Source: Neptunitalea lumnitzerae (lineage in GTDB: Bacteria > Bacteroidota > Bacteroidia > Flavobacteriales > Flavobacteriaceae). Taken from it: a stretch of 64,000 nucleotides of DNA. The notes beneath the pieces were generated by a model. That model was given only the letters and a program-made list of their open reading frames with translations. It was not told the origin of the DNA and ran no database searches. The stretch lies in NCBI RefSeq assembly GCF_027924185.1, contig NZ_BRVO01000001.1, positions 806,001 to 870,000 of the forward strand. Direction: 5' to 3'. Both the position numbers and the translations under genes were made by a program. This document shows, piece by piece, positions 1 to 9,295 of the stretch; the first letter of the stretch is position 1, and the number at the start of each line of letters is the position of its first letter.

Positions 1-91
1 TTTGCTAATAATAGATGTGTTTATGCTAGAGAAGAAAACAAAATGGGTACAAATGTTGAATTTGTTTAATGAAAAAGAAAAGCAAGCATGA
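1..91 (+). CDS. batB: BatB C-terminal tail (partial, begins before window)
   Basis: Frame 2 is open from the window edge to a TGA at 89-91. It encodes a short hydrophobic end (LLIIDVFML) followed by a basic, aromatic tail (EKKTKWVQMLNLFNEKEKQA). This matches the end of the second membrane segment and cytoplasmic tail expected of the BatB von Willebrand factor A protein. The stop overlaps the batC start as ATGA, the coupling expected in a bat operon. Only about 29 residues are visible, so the assignment rests on position and tail character rather than on a domain. Confidence 0.7.
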   Translation, partial: LLIIDVFMLEKKTKWVQMLNLFNEKEKQA

Positions 92-900
92 AGAGATTAG
101 TTTTTATAGTAATAACTATGTTTGGCTTTACGTTGTCAAATGCTCAAGATGATAAGGATAAAGAGTTAGAACGTGCCAAAGTTAAATCTGAAAATTATAC
201 CTATAGTGCCAATGAGGAATTAAAAGGGGATGCGTATGTAGAAGCAGAAAGAAGCTATAGAAAAGCCATTTCTGATTATAAAGACAACACTACAGCCAGA
301 TATAATTTAGGTACTGCATACTATACCAAAGAAACTTATGACGAGGCAGCTTTGCGTTTTAAGGAAACAGCTGAGCAAGCAGAAACCAAAGCCGAAAAAC
401 ATAAGGCATACCATAATTTAGGGAATGTGTTTATGAAAGAGAAGATGTACCAAAATGCGGTAGGAGCATATAAGCAAGCCTTGATTAATGACCCTACCGA
501 TGATGAAACGAGGTACAATTATGCGTTAGCCAAAAAGATGTTGGAAGATGAACAAAAAAATGGTGGCGGTGATGATAATGATAAAGATAAGGATAAGAAC
601 AAAGACCAAAACCAAGAAGATAAAAAGAATAAGAACGACGATAAGAACAAGAATAGTAAGAAAGACCAAGGCAACGACGAAAAGGATGAGCAGCAGAATG
701 AAGGAAAGAATAATGAGCAGCAAAAAAATCCTGACCAGCCAAAAGATGGGCAACCACCAGAGCAGAGTAAGTCTAAAGCTTCTCCTGAGCAAATAAAACG
801 TATGCTTAGAGCTATAGAGCAAGAAGATAAAAATGTTCAGGAAAAACAGAATACCAAAAAAGTAAAAGGTATTCCGGTGAAAACAGAAAAAGACTGGTAA
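88..900 (+). CDS. batC: BatC, TPR-containing aerotolerance operon protein
   Basis: The 270-residue protein has a signal peptide ending near LSNAQ (residues 15-19). TPR-type helical repeats cover residues 38-150 (RYNLGTAYY, AYHNLGNVF, RYNYALAKK). A highly charged low-complexity stretch of D, K, N, E and Q covers about 153-230, and a conserved-looking end (MLRAIEQEDKNVQEK, final KDW) follows. BatC is thought to work in the periplasm with the VWA proteins BatA/B and with BatD/E; the molecular role is not settled. It overlaps batB by 4 nt and lies 21 nt before batD, so it is clearly in one operon. The acidic/basic linker is the only odd feature and is common in this family. Confidence 0.85.
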   Translation: MKRLVFIVITMFGFTLSNAQDDKDKELERAKVKSENYTYSANEELKGDAYVEAERSYRKAISDYKDNTTARYNLGTAYYTKETYDEAALRFKETAEQAETKAEKHKAYHNLGNVFMKEKMYQNAVGAYKQALINDPTDDETRYNYALAKKMLEDEQKNGGGDDNDKDKDKNKDQNQEDKKNKNDDKNKNSKKDQGNDEKDEQQNEGKNNEQQKNPDQPKDGQPPEQSKSKASPEQIKRMLRAIEQEDKNVQEKQNTKKVKGIPVKTEKDW

Positions 901-921
901 TCTTAACAAGCAACTTTTAAG

Positions 922-2703
922 ATGAAAAAATTAGTAACACTGTTTATACTTTTGTTTATAAGCTTTGCAAATGCACAAAACGATGAGGTATCGTTTACGG
1001 CAAATGTGAGCAAAAAGAAATTGGGTGTAAATCAACGACTACGTGTAGATTTTACTATTGAGAATAAAGATGGAGATAATTTTACAAGACCTAGTTTTGA
1101 AGGTTTTAGAATTATCTCGGGTCCTGCACAGCAGGTAAGTAATGTGTGGAATAATGGAGTGCGTTCTTTTTCAAGAAGTTATTCGTATATTCTTCAGCCT
1201 TCAGAGGTAGGCAAGGTAGTTATTAGCCAAGCCACTATTGAGGTAGATGGTAAGGTGTACAAAACCATGCCTATAGAAATAGAGGTAACAAAAGCTGTTG
1301 ACGACCCTAATGCTATACCTGGAGTAGATGAAGATTTAGGAGATAAGTTACTGCTTATGGCAGAAGTTTCTAAAACCAATCCGTATGTAAACGAGCCTAT
1401 ATCTGTAACCTATAAGCTTTATTTTGCCACAGATATAGGGGTAAATCAATTTGATGTAATAGACGACCCAAAGTATAGCAACTTCTGGAATCAGAATATT
1501 GAGACAAAGGGGTATAATACAGAAACCAAACTTTATAACGGAAAACGCTACCGAGTAGCCACCCTTAAAAAGGTTGCTTTATATCCGCAACAGGCTGGTG
1601 AACTAGAAATAGAACCGCTAACCATTGATGTAGGGGTTGAGGTACCTACTAATAGACGAAATTTTATTGGTAGACCTATCTATGTAAACACTACAAAAAG
1701 AGTATCAGCAGGTACTAGAACTATTAATGTGAAACCATTGCCTACAGAGGGTAAACCCGAAAGTTTCTCAGGTGCCGTTGGACAATTCGATTTTAAAGTG
1801 GAGATATCCAGAGATTCTTTAGAGGCTAATGAATCTTTAGACGCTCGTGTTAGAGTATCTGGTAATGGTAATTTAAAACTGTTGAGTTTACCTAAACTTA
1901 AAACACCAAGTGCTTTAGAAACGTACGACCCAGAGTACGAAGAAAAGGTTACTACCAAACTTACCGGTATGGAAGGTAGCGTAGCCGAAAATTATACTAT
2001 TGTTGCTAGGTACAAGGGTAAGTATCCAATTCCGTCTGTATCGTTCACGTATTTTGATCCGAAAGCAGGAAAATATAAAACTATTGATTCTGGTGAAAAG
2101 ATTATCAATGTAACCACAGGGCCAGTTAATAATCAGGTTGTTACTAATGAGCCTACAACTGCAAATGCAGTAACGGGCAAGCAACAAGTAGTAACCAATG
2201 GTAACGATTTTAGGTTTATTAAAATAGATCCTGAATTAGAGCCTATTACTAAAAGTTACTTCTATAAATCTACCATGTTTTATATACTCATGGTGTTACC
2301 ATTGCTATTTATACCTATAGTAATAGTATCTAGAAATAAAAGGGAAGCTTATAGGGCAGATGTGCAGGGTAATAAAATTAGAAAGGCTAACAAATTAGCG
2401 AAGAAATATTTGTCTACTGCTCGTAAAACTTTAGGAGATAAAGAGGCGTTTTATATAGCTTTAGAAAAGGCATTGCATAATTACCTGAAAGCGAAACTAC
2501 ATATTGAAACTTCAGAATTCAGTAAAGAAAAAATAGCGCATCTGTTAGATGAAAAAGGAGTAACCGCTGAAGATGTAACCGAGTTTGTTAGTTTATTAGA
2601 AAGTTGTGAATTGGCTAGGTATTCTCCGGCATCTAATGTAACCATGCAGCAAGATTATGATAAGGCAGCAAGTAGTATTACTAAAATTGATAAACAAATT
2701 TAA
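922..2703 (+). CDS. batD: BatD, oxygen-tolerance family membrane protein
   Basis: The 593-residue protein begins with a signal peptide (cleavage near SFANAQN, residues 15-20). A long beta-rich periplasmic region follows (about 20-440). One strong transmembrane helix lies at about 451-468 (FYILMVLPLLFIPIVIV). The cytoplasmic tail is basic and helical (RNKREAYRAD, KKYLSTARKTLGDKEAFY). This is the architecture of the BatD oxygen-tolerance family. Its place between batC and batE with short gaps supports the name. It presumably holds the Bat complex at the inner membrane; that role is inferred from the family. Confidence 0.88.
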   Translation: MKKLVTLFILLFISFANAQNDEVSFTANVSKKKLGVNQRLRVDFTIENKDGDNFTRPSFEGFRIISGPAQQVSNVWNNGVRSFSRSYSYILQPSEVGKVVISQATIEVDGKVYKTMPIEIEVTKAVDDPNAIPGVDEDLGDKLLLMAEVSKTNPYVNEPISVTYKLYFATDIGVNQFDVIDDPKYSNFWNQNIETKGYNTETKLYNGKRYRVATLKKVALYPQQAGELEIEPLTIDVGVEVPTNRRNFIGRPIYVNTTKRVSAGTRTINVKPLPTEGKPESFSGAVGQFDFKVEISRDSLEANESLDARVRVSGNGNLKLLSLPKLKTPSALETYDPEYEEKVTTKLTGMEGSVAENYTIVARYKGKYPIPSVSFTYFDPKAGKYKTIDSGEKIINVTTGPVNNQVVTNEPTTANAVTGKQQVVTNGNDFRFIKIDPELEPITKSYFYKSTMFYILMVLPLLFIPIVIVSRNKREAYRADVQGNKIRKANKLAKKYLSTARKTLGDKEAFYIALEKALHNYLKAKLHIETSEFSKEKIAHLLDEKGVTAEDVTEFVSLLESCELARYSPASNVTMQQDYDKAASSITKIDKQI

Positions 2704-2715
2704 AGTAGATAAGTG

Positions 2716-3465
2716 ATGAAGAATTTTGTTTATATACTATTGTTATTAATAACTTCATTAGGCTTTGCACAAAATAATGCATTGTTTAAAGAGGCAACCG
2801 ATTTATATAATTCTGGTAAGTACGAAGAAGCTATACAAAAGTATGAAGCTATTTTAAATGCAGGTGAGGAGTCTGCTGCTTTGTATTTTAATTTGGGGAA
2901 TGCACACTATAAATTAAGTGATATAGCGCCCAGTATTTATTATTATGAGAAAGCATTGCAATTGGCACCAAATGATGCCGATATTAAAAATAATAGAGCC
3001 TTTGCACAAAACATGACGGTAGACGCTATTACACCGTTGCCATTAACCAGTTGGGATAAATTTAAACAGAACACTGTAGGTGCTTTGCATTTTGATGCTT
3101 GGGCCATAATTGCAGTGACGCTTTTAATAGCCTTTGTGGTATTTATTTCGGTATATAATCTTGTGTATGCCAGTTGGAAAAAACGATTGTTTTTTGTTCT
3201 GGGCTGTATTATGTTTATTGGGTCTGCAGTTAGCGTCTATTTTGCCGAATTGCAATATGTTAAAGCAAAGAATAGTAAGTATGCTATTGTTTTTTCTGCG
3301 GCGGCAGATGTAAACCCTGAACCTAACGAAGGTTCTAACCCTATTTTTACCTTACATGAAGGAACCAAAGTTAAAGTGTTAAACGACTTAAACGGATGGA
3401 GAAGAATTGCTTTGGAAGATGGTAAAGTAGGCTGGTTAAAAAAATCTGCTATTAAAAAATTATAA
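2716..3465 (+). CDS. batE: BatE, TPR and SH3-like protein
   Basis: I place the start at ATG 2716; a GTG at 2713 directly before it is possible but less likely. The product is about 249 residues. It has a signal peptide ending at LGFAQ, two or three TPR repeats (about residues 20-105, AALYFNLGNAHYKL and PSIYYYEKALQLAPND), two membrane helices (about 130-175) and a C-terminal SH3-like domain (about 190-248, EGTKVKVLNDLNGWRRI then DGKVGWLKKSAIKKL). This arrangement is typical of BatE. It closes the batB-C-D-E run, about 10 nt after batD. No obvious terminator follows. Confidence 0.87.
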   Translation: MKNFVYILLLLITSLGFAQNNALFKEATDLYNSGKYEEAIQKYEAILNAGEESAALYFNLGNAHYKLSDIAPSIYYYEKALQLAPNDADIKNNRAFAQNMTVDAITPLPLTSWDKFKQNTVGALHFDAWAIIAVTLLIAFVVFISVYNLVYASWKKRLFFVLGCIMFIGSAVSVYFAELQYVKAKNSKYAIVFSAAADVNPEPNEGSNPIFTLHEGTKVKVLNDLNGWRRIALEDGKVGWLKKSAIKKL

Positions 3466-3553
3466 GTTTAAAGGCTGTTTTGGTATATAACGGTTTATAA
3501 TATATCAATTTTTATTATATTGTGGTTTGTAAGTAGATTTTTCTTAATAAAAA

Positions 3554-3862
3554 ATGAAAAACAAGCACAATATAGTACCCTTTATATTATTGCTTATAAT
3601 GTTCTGTTTTTTGCCTACAGCTTTAAAGGCAGTACTACAGAGCAACACTGATGTGCGTGTTTGTACCATTTTAGAGGAAGAAGAGGAAGATAGTTCTGAA
3701 GGTGAAAATAATACCGTATATAAGACTATAGATTTATTTGTTTTAAACAAAGATGTTATTGTTCTATTGCCATTAAAGAGTACTGCTTTATACTATTTTT
3801 ATCAGCCAGAATATACAATACACGATAGTAACAAGACTACCCACCCTCCCGAATTAGCGTAA
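3554..3862 (+). CDS. Small secreted or membrane-anchored acidic protein, unknown
   Basis: Not recognised. The 102-residue product has a hydrophobic N-terminal segment (residues 8-26) that could be a signal peptide or anchor. An acidic run EEEEED follows at about 40-45, then a second hydrophobic patch (VIVLLPLK) and an aromatic stretch (ALYYFYQPEY). It ends in HPPELA. It sits 88 nt after batE and 76 nt before the SulP transporter on the same strand. The signal-peptide-like start and the spacing argue for a real gene. The proximity to SulP may mean co-expression but does not prove a shared function. Confidence 0.55.
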   Translation: MKNKHNIVPFILLLIMFCFLPTALKAVLQSNTDVRVCTILEEEEEDSSEGENNTVYKTIDLFVLNKDVIVLLPLKSTALYYFYQPEYTIHDSNKTTHPPELA

Positions 3863-3938
3863 CAATTTTTGTAAGCGGCTATTTTATAGCTAATGCCGTT
3901 ATTTTTTAATTATTGTTATAACTAATTCATTCACTCAT

Positions 3939-5516
3939 ATGTTTAAAACATTAAAAAATGATATTCCTGCTAGTATCATTGTATTTTTTGTAGCACTACC
4001 CCTTTGTTTAGGAATTGCATTGGTTAGTGAAGCACCGCCGTTTGCGGGGTTAATTGCTGGTATTGTTGGTGGTGTTGTAGTAGGTAGCTTAAGTGGTTCG
4101 TCTTTAGGTGTTAGTGGTCCTGCGGCTGGCTTAGCAGCCATTGTTGCTGCAGCCATTTTAAAGTTAGGATATGAAAATTTTCTGGTAGCGGTGGTGTTGG
4201 CCGGCATAATTCAATTGGTTTTTGGTATTATAAAGGCAGGTGTTATTGGGTATTATTTTCCTAATTCGGTTATTAAGGGAATGCTTACCGGTATTGGGAT
4301 TTTAATTATTTTAAAAGAAATACCTCATTTTTTTGGATACGATAAAGACCCAGAAGGAGACTGGGAGTTTATTCAAGTTGATGGTGAAAATACCTTATCT
4401 GAAATTCTATCGGCAGTAAACCACATTTCACCAGGGGCAACATTGGTGGGTATTATAGCTTTGTTAATACTAATACTGTGGAGTACTGTATTAGCTAAGA
4501 AATCAAAAATTTTTCAGTTAATCCAGGGCCCTTTAGTAGCTGTGGTTGTGGGTATTTTATTATTCAATGTATTTCAGGGAAATAATTTATTAGCTATAGC
4601 ACCTAACCATTTAGTAAGAGTGCCAGTGCCAGAAGGTATAGATAGTTTCTTGGGGCAGTTTAGCTTTCCTAATTTTGATGCCTTAGGAAATAAAGAAGTT
4701 TATATTGTTGCGTTTACCATTGCCTTAGTGGCAAGTTTAGAAACGTTGTTGAGTGTAGAAGCAACCGATAAAATAGACCCTGAAAAAAGGGTGACACCTA
4801 CGAATAGAGAGTTATTGGCTCAAGGTACGGGTAATATTGTTTCTGGCTTAATTGGTGGTTTGCCTATAACACAGGTAATTGTGCGTAGTTCTGCTAACAT
4901 ACAGTCTAATGCCAAATCTAAAATGTCTGCAATACTACACGGTTTTTTATTGCTAATATCTGTTATATTAATTCCTAAGTTACTTAATATGATTCCGCTT
5001 TCTGCTTTGGCAGCAGTGTTGTTTGTAGTGGGGTATAAATTGGCAAAACCGTCTTTGTTTGTAACCATGTGGAAGGCAGGGCGTAAACAGTTTTTACCTT
5101 TTATAGTAACTATAGTGCTCATTGTGTTTAAAGATTTGCTTTGGGGTATTGGTGTAGGGTTAGCCATTGGCGTGTTAATAGTCTTGGTAAAAAGTTATCG
5201 AAATTCTCATTTTTTACATAAGAAAGAAAGTGCAGACCATCATCACTTTACCATGCGTTTAGCAGAAGAGGTAACCTTTTTTAATAAGGGTGCTATTTTA
5301 CGAGAGCTGGAAAGTATACCTGAACATTCTTTTCTAGAATTAGATGTTAGAGGTACAAAATATTTAGACAATGATATAGTGGAGATACTAGAAGATTTCT
5401 CTTATAAAGCCAAAGCAAGAAATATTCATATTAAACTAATATCTGAAAAAGGAGTTGTTGACAACCCTGATAGCTATCTAGCTTTTTTTGGCGTTGTTTC
5501 TGCTTCTGGGCATTAG
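3939..5516 (+). CDS. SulP family inorganic anion transporter
   Basis: The 525-residue protein has 10-12 hydrophobic helices over residues 8-430. The SulP signature is in the first helices (FFVALPLCLGIAL, then SLGVSGPAAGLAA), and a conserved core motif DKIDPEKRVTPTNRELLAQG is at about 276-295. The C-terminal end (about 440-525) is a short STAS-like domain (LELDVRGTKYLDND). SulP proteins carry sulfate, bicarbonate or other anions across the inner membrane. The substrate cannot be read here, and no carbonic anhydrase gene is adjacent. It ends at a strong hairpin shared with the convergent cvpA gene. Confidence 0.9.
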   Translation: MFKTLKNDIPASIIVFFVALPLCLGIALVSEAPPFAGLIAGIVGGVVVGSLSGSSLGVSGPAAGLAAIVAAAILKLGYENFLVAVVLAGIIQLVFGIIKAGVIGYYFPNSVIKGMLTGIGILIILKEIPHFFGYDKDPEGDWEFIQVDGENTLSEILSAVNHISPGATLVGIIALLILILWSTVLAKKSKIFQLIQGPLVAVVVGILLFNVFQGNNLLAIAPNHLVRVPVPEGIDSFLGQFSFPNFDALGNKEVYIVAFTIALVASLETLLSVEATDKIDPEKRVTPTNRELLAQGTGNIVSGLIGGLPITQVIVRSSANIQSNAKSKMSAILHGFLLLISVILIPKLLNMIPLSALAAVLFVVGYKLAKPSLFVTMWKAGRKQFLPFIVTIVLIVFKDLLWGIGVGLAIGVLIVLVKSYRNSHFLHKKESADHHHFTMRLAEEVTFFNKGAILRELESIPEHSFLELDVRGTKYLDNDIVEILEDFSYKAKARNIHIKLISEKGVVDNPDSYLAFFGVVSASGH

Positions 5517-5564
5517 TGTATTGCGTTGTTATAGAAATTTGAATATCTATATTGTGTTTGTTAC

Positions 5565-5604
5565 AAATAGGCTACCCAAGAGTTTGTATTAGGGTAGCCT
5601 ATTT
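5565..5604. terminator. Bidirectional hairpin between SulP gene and cvpA
   Basis: Thirteen-base perfect inverted arms (AAATAGGCTACCC at 5565-5577 and its complement at 5592-5604) flank a 14-nt loop. It lies between convergent genes and includes the cvpA stop codon. T-runs are short (TTT), so termination strength is uncertain, but position and stem length fit a shared terminator. Confidence 0.7.
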
Positions 5605-6123
5605 AATATCTAGCTTTTCTAATTCTTCTGTATCTATACCACTTTCTATAACTTTCAGAAATATAAATCTGCCAGCAGTGTTAAGCGGTTGGTATAAAAT
5701 AGATTCGTCTAAAGTTTTTTTATCTACAAACCTAACTAGGTTATTGGTGGCATTAAAAAAGAGTAATAAGGCACTTAGTATCAGCCCCATTTTTAAAAAT
5801 CCGAAGAGCGCACCTAAAAATTTATTGGTAAGCCCTAATGTAGCGGCATCTGCAGCTTTTGTTAACAGTTTCCCTAAAAGATAAATAATAAGAACTACTA
5901 CCATAAACGTTATGGCAAAGGCTACTAAGTTTAGCGTGTTCGGTTCCCAATCTACTATAGTTGCTAAATAATCACTTACATAAAACGAAAAGTGTATAGC
6001 TACATATATACCAGCTATAAATGCAATAAATGTGGCAACCTCTAGTAATAGGCCTTTCATAAAACCACGTATTAAACCAAACAGTAAAAGGGCTCCCAAT
6101 ACGATGTCTAAGTAGTTCATCAT
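5599..6123 (-). CDS. cvpA: CvpA family membrane protein
   Basis: The 174-residue protein has four hydrophobic helices. It opens with MMNYLDIVLGALLLFGLIRG, the usual CvpA start (a short helix then a G-x-x-R-G-hydrophobic turn). The third helix is followed by ATLGLTNKFLGALFGF, also typical. CvpA-like proteins are inner-membrane proteins linked to colicin V production and envelope stress; the biochemical role is unclear. ATG codons at 6123 and 6120 are both usable. A minus-strand TATATTTG -7-like box lies at 6135-6142, close to the start. It is divergent from the next gene. Confidence 0.82.
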   Translation of the reverse strand: MMNYLDIVLGALLLFGLIRGFMKGLLLEVATFIAFIAGIYVAIHFSFYVSDYLATIVDWEPNTLNLVAFAITFMVVVLIIYLLGKLLTKAADAATLGLTNKFLGALFGFLKMGLILSALLLFFNATNNLVRFVDKKTLDESILYQPLNTAGRFIFLKVIESGIDTEELEKLDIK

Positions 6124-6194
6124 TTAAATTTTAACAAATATAAACTTTCCGAATTAGTTATTTGTAACTTTGCCGTTGCTAAACGCGTTAGGAT

Positions 6195-6560
6195 ATGGCT
6201 AGAGATGAGCAATTAAAAAAATACTGGGACTATATAGTTACCAGCCTATCGGACAAGTTTGCCGATGGAGATCAGTTAGACTTAGATGCTATTATATATT
6301 TAATAGGTGTACAAGAATTAGGACAGTTACACCGTAGGTTTAAAAAGGATGATAAACTAAACTTAATGCATATAGCTATATGTAGGTTGTTAGAGCCTTA
6401 TGGCTACTATGAGTTTGATCATGTAGATGCAGACGGCTGGCCACATTACACTATTAAAGAGCAACTACCTGCTTTAAAAGCAGGAGAGCAGTCTATATTA
6501 ATGAAAGAAGCGATTGTACAGTATTTCTCCGAAAGAGATTTTATTCCTGAAGAGCTGTAA
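6195..6560 (+). CDS. Conserved-looking protein, unknown function
   Basis: Not recognised. This is a 121-residue soluble protein without a signal peptide or membrane helix. It is predicted mainly helical, with a central DLDAIIYLIGVQELG segment and an aromatic patch (EPYGYYEFDHVDADGWPHY, about 74-92). A -7-like box TAACTTTG at 6165-6172 lies about 20 nt before the ATG. The 3' end overlaps the convergent nuclease-family gene by 20 nt, which helps little with function. Coding character is good (balanced, charged, no low complexity), so I take it as real. Confidence 0.75.
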   Translation: MARDEQLKKYWDYIVTSLSDKFADGDQLDLDAIIYLIGVQELGQLHRRFKKDDKLNLMHIAICRLLEPYGYYEFDHVDADGWPHYTIKEQLPALKAGEQSILMKEAIVQYFSERDFIPEEL

Positions 6561-7371
6561 TAAGCACAGGTAAGTGATCGCTCGGATACTTAAAATCGTA
6601 AAAGTCTGTAATAGTGCGGTATTTTAGCACTTTTAAATTACCGCTGGTGAAAATATAATCGATTCGGTTTACAGGGTTTTCTGAGAAATGATAAGCGTTC
6701 CATGTACCTGCAGGGCCATAAGGTTTTGTAGTGCTGTGGGTGTAGCTATCATTAAGTTGTTGGCTAAATATTTGAATAGGCTCAGATGCTGGAGTTAAGT
6801 TAAAATCTCCAGTAACAAATGCTGGCAGGTTGTCTGTATTTAATTCCTTCAATTTTAGTAGCATTAGTTTGGCGGCTTCTGCTCTTGCCTGTACCCCAAC
6901 ATGATCAAAATGTGCATTAAACACATAAAATCTACTTTTGGTTTCTTTGTTTTCAAATAATCCATAGGTGCATACTCTATTTAAAGCAGCGTCCCATCCT
7001 TTGCTGGGTACATCTGGTGTTGGTGACAACCAAAAAGTTGCCGATTTTAGCACTTTAAATTTTTTACTATTGTAAAATATAGCGGAATATTCTCCTTCCT
7101 TTTTGCCATTATCTCTACCCACGCCAATGTATTTATAAGAAGAATTTTTAGCTATGTATTCTAGTTGATATTGTAAGCCTTCTTGGGTGCCCATTACATC
7201 GGGGCTATAGTAATTGATTAAGTTTACCAATGCTTCTTTTCTAAAACTCCAAGAGTTTTCATCGTCAGTCTCATTACCATACCTAATGTTATAGGTCATG
7301 ATATTAATTTCTTGTGAAAAGGAAGTCTGAAATACTACAAACAGACCAGCGATTAAGAATATTTTTTTCAT
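6541..7371 (-). CDS. Secreted endonuclease/exonuclease/phosphatase family protein
   Basis: The 276-residue protein has a signal peptide (MKKIFLIAGLFVVFQTSFSQ, residues 1-20). EEP-fold motifs follow in order: IMTYNIRYGN (about 24-33), a catalytic glutamate in DVMGTQEGL (about 59-67), a central FNAHFDHVG, TGDFNLTP with the conserved D-x-N (about 188-195), and the end motif YPSDHLPVLI with the S-D-H. All metal-binding residues of an active phosphodiesterase appear present. The substrate could be DNA, a sugar phosphate or a phospholipid head group. A -7-like box (TACTTTTG, minus, 7397-7404) lies upstream. Confidence 0.86.
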   Translation of the reverse strand: MKKIFLIAGLFVVFQTSFSQEINIMTYNIRYGNETDDENSWSFRKEALVNLINYYSPDVMGTQEGLQYQLEYIAKNSSYKYIGVGRDNGKKEGEYSAIFYNSKKFKVLKSATFWLSPTPDVPSKGWDAALNRVCTYGLFENKETKSRFYVFNAHFDHVGVQARAEAAKLMLLKLKELNTDNLPAFVTGDFNLTPASEPIQIFSQQLNDSYTHSTTKPYGPAGTWNAYHFSENPVNRIDYIFTSGNLKVLKYRTITDFYDFKYPSDHLPVLITALQE

Positions 7372-7495
7372 AGGTAGTAACTTTAGTATAGTATTACAAA
7401 AGTAGTAGCAAAATAGATAGATGAGGTAAATTATTTGTTAACGTTATTGGCTGTATTTTATAAATACTTTACATTAGAAGTTTTAATATATATCC

Positions 7496-8113
7496 ATGAA
7501 TAACACTTTGTTTTTAATTACTGCAATTTTCTATATGTTGTTAGATTGTGGTTATGCTCAGAAAACTCCCGATGAAATAATACCTAAAAGTTCTAATGAT
7601 TTAATAGAGGAATTAGATAACAATAAAGTAGTATATCATGATAATGATCTTTATTATTTAAAGGGGCTTAAGGAATTAGTAGCTTTAAGCAATGCGGAAG
7701 GGCTTACCATACCAAATGTTCAATTTTATAATAAAGACGGTTTTTTTGTAAGTAATGTATGGAGTAAGGGAGAATGCACTCAGGTAAAGAATGAGATAGA
7801 TGCTATTAATACACAACCTTACACAGAAGATAAAACAATAGCTTTTTGGTTAGATAAAATACAAGCATTTCAAATAGCAGAGCAACCAGAAGGAATGGAT
7901 AAGATTTATGATGGATATATTGTAATAAGTTGGGCGAATTGGGATTTTTTGAAGCCAAAGTTGATGCGTCGTTTAAATAAGCAATCATTTGAGTGGTATG
8001 AGCAACTTAAAGACATTCCGAATATGAAAGTTATCTTTTTAAGCATTGATGTTATGGAGGAATGGGGATTGTCTGAAACCGAGCTAACCAAGCTACGAGC
8101 AGCTATAAATTAA
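7496..8113 (+). CDS. Secreted protein of unknown function
   Basis: Not recognised. The 205-residue product starts with a likely signal peptide (MNNTLFLITAIFYMLLDCGYAQ, cleavage after residue 21-22; the C at 18 is not in a clear lipobox). The rest is soluble and mixed alpha/beta, with no known motif I can name. Aromatic W residues cluster in the second half (WLDKIQ, SWANWDFL, FEWYEQL). It stands alone between the divergent nuclease-family gene and pheS. Codon and residue use look like its neighbours. Confidence 0.65.
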   Translation: MNNTLFLITAIFYMLLDCGYAQKTPDEIIPKSSNDLIEELDNNKVVYHDNDLYYLKGLKELVALSNAEGLTIPNVQFYNKDGFFVSNVWSKGECTQVKNEIDAINTQPYTEDKTIAFWLDKIQAFQIAEQPEGMDKIYDGYIVISWANWDFLKPKLMRRLNKQSFEWYEQLKDIPNMKVIFLSIDVMEEWGLSETELTKLRAAIN

Positions 8114-8192
8114 TCTATTTTAGATAGATTGTTAGTGTATAAGGAGGTGTACACAAAAAAATTATTAAATTTGCCTTCCATAAGAAAAAGCC

Positions 8193-9212
8193 ATGATTGA
8201 TAAAATTAAGGAGCATATTGCTCAGGTAGAAAAGTTTGAGGCAACCTCAAAAGAAGATTTAGAAGCTTTCAGAATTAAATATTTAGGAAAGAAGGGAATC
8301 TTAAATGATTTTTTTGCTGAGTTTAGAAATGTTCCTAACGAAATGAAGAAAGAATTTGGGCAAACTATCAATGCTTTAAAAACCAAAGCAGAGACTAAAG
8401 TTGCCGATATTCGTGAAGCGCTAGAAAATAAGGAAGAAGATAAAGGCGTTTATGGCGATTTAACACGTCCGGCTGAGCCTATTAACTTAGGGTCTAGACA
8501 TCCTATTTCTTTGGTGAAAAATCAGATTATTGAAATTTTTGCTAACGTTGGGTTTAATGTATCTGAAGGTCCTGAGATAGAAGATGACTGGCATAACTTT
8601 ACTGCATTAAATTTACCAGAATATCATCCTGCTAGAGATATGCAGGATACATTTTTTATTCAAACCAATCCTGACGTTTTACTACGTACACATACAAGTT
8701 CTGTACAGGTACGTTATATGGAAAAGAACCAGCCACCAATTAGAACTATTTCTCCTGGTAGAGTATTCAGAAATGAGGCTATTTCTGCCCGTTCACACTG
8801 TATTTTCCATCAGGTAGAAGGTTTGTATATTGATAAGGATGTTTCTTTTGCAGATCTTAAACAAACCCTGTTATACTTTACTAAAGAAATGTTTGGTAAG
8901 TCTAAAATTAGATTGCGCCCTTCTTATTTCCCATTTACAGAACCAAGTGCTGAAGTGGATATTTACTGGGGGTTAAACAATGAAATAGATTACCGAATTA
9001 CCAAAGGTACCGGATGGTTAGAAATTATGGGATGCGGAATGGTAGACCCAAATGTTCTTGAAAATTGTGGAATTGATTCTAAAGAGTACTCTGGTTTTGC
9101 GTTTGGTATGGGTATAGAGCGTATTGCCATGCTTTTATATCAAATAGGAGACATTCGTATGTTCTATGAAAATGATGTGCGTTTTCTTGAGCAGTTTAAG
9201 TCGGTTTTATAA
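8193..9212 (+). CDS. pheS: Phenylalanine--tRNA ligase alpha subunit
   Basis: The 339-residue protein has the usual bacterial PheS length. A coiled-coil N-terminal arm (about 1-90) precedes a class II catalytic core. Motifs include [11 protein letters not shown] (about 168-178), motif 2 [20 protein letters not shown] (about 191-210), and the C-terminal motif 3 [14 protein letters not shown] (about 306-319). It charges tRNA-Phe as a heterotetramer with PheT, which is not in this window. A TAAATTTG -7 box at 8166-8173 would give a leader of only 10-15 nt. A hairpin with a T-run follows the stop. Confidence 0.97.
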   Translation: MIDKIKEHIAQVEKFEATSKEDLEAFRIKYLGKKGILNDFFAEFRNVPNEMKKEFGQTINALKTKAETKVADIREALENKEEDKGVYGDLTRPAEPINLGSRHPISLVKNQIIEIFANVGFNVSEGPEIEDDWHNFTALNLPEYHPARDMQDTFFIQTNPDVLLRTHTSSVQVRYMEKNQPPIRTISPGRVFRNEAISARSHCIFHQVEGLYIDKDVSFADLKQTLLYFTKEMFGKSKIRLRPSYFPFTEPSAEVDIYWGLNNEIDYRITKGTGWLEIMGCGMVDPNVLENCGIDSKEYSGFAFGMGIERIAMLLYQIGDIRMFYENDVRFLEQFKSVL

Positions 9213-9238
9213 AACAGAAAAATATAAATACATTAGTG

Positions 9239-9269
9239 CCATCCAGAGATTTTTTTGGATGGTTTTTTT
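9239..9269 (+). terminator. Intrinsic terminator after pheS
   Basis: Six-base arms CCATCC (9239-9244) and GGATGG (9257-9262) are followed by seven T. It lies 26 nt after the pheS stop. Confidence 0.7.
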
Positions 9270-9295
9270 ATAGTTAATTTTTTGAATGTTCTGAA

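Noticed and set aside
548-796. Plus-strand ORF rich in K, R, M and I inside batC
   Set aside because: A frame shadow of the low-complexity linker, fully inside batC.
526-909. Long minus-strand ORF opposite batC
   Set aside because: It is the reverse reading of the K/D/N-rich linker, giving an artificial run of I, L, F and V; batC on the plus strand is the real gene.
4820-5167. 115-residue minus-strand ORF within the SulP gene
   Set aside because: Antisense shadow of membrane-helix codons; no start signal and no recognisable features.
5552-5884. 110-residue plus-strand ORF opposite cvpA
   Set aside because: It runs through the terminator and antisense to the CvpA helices; CvpA has the better motif support.
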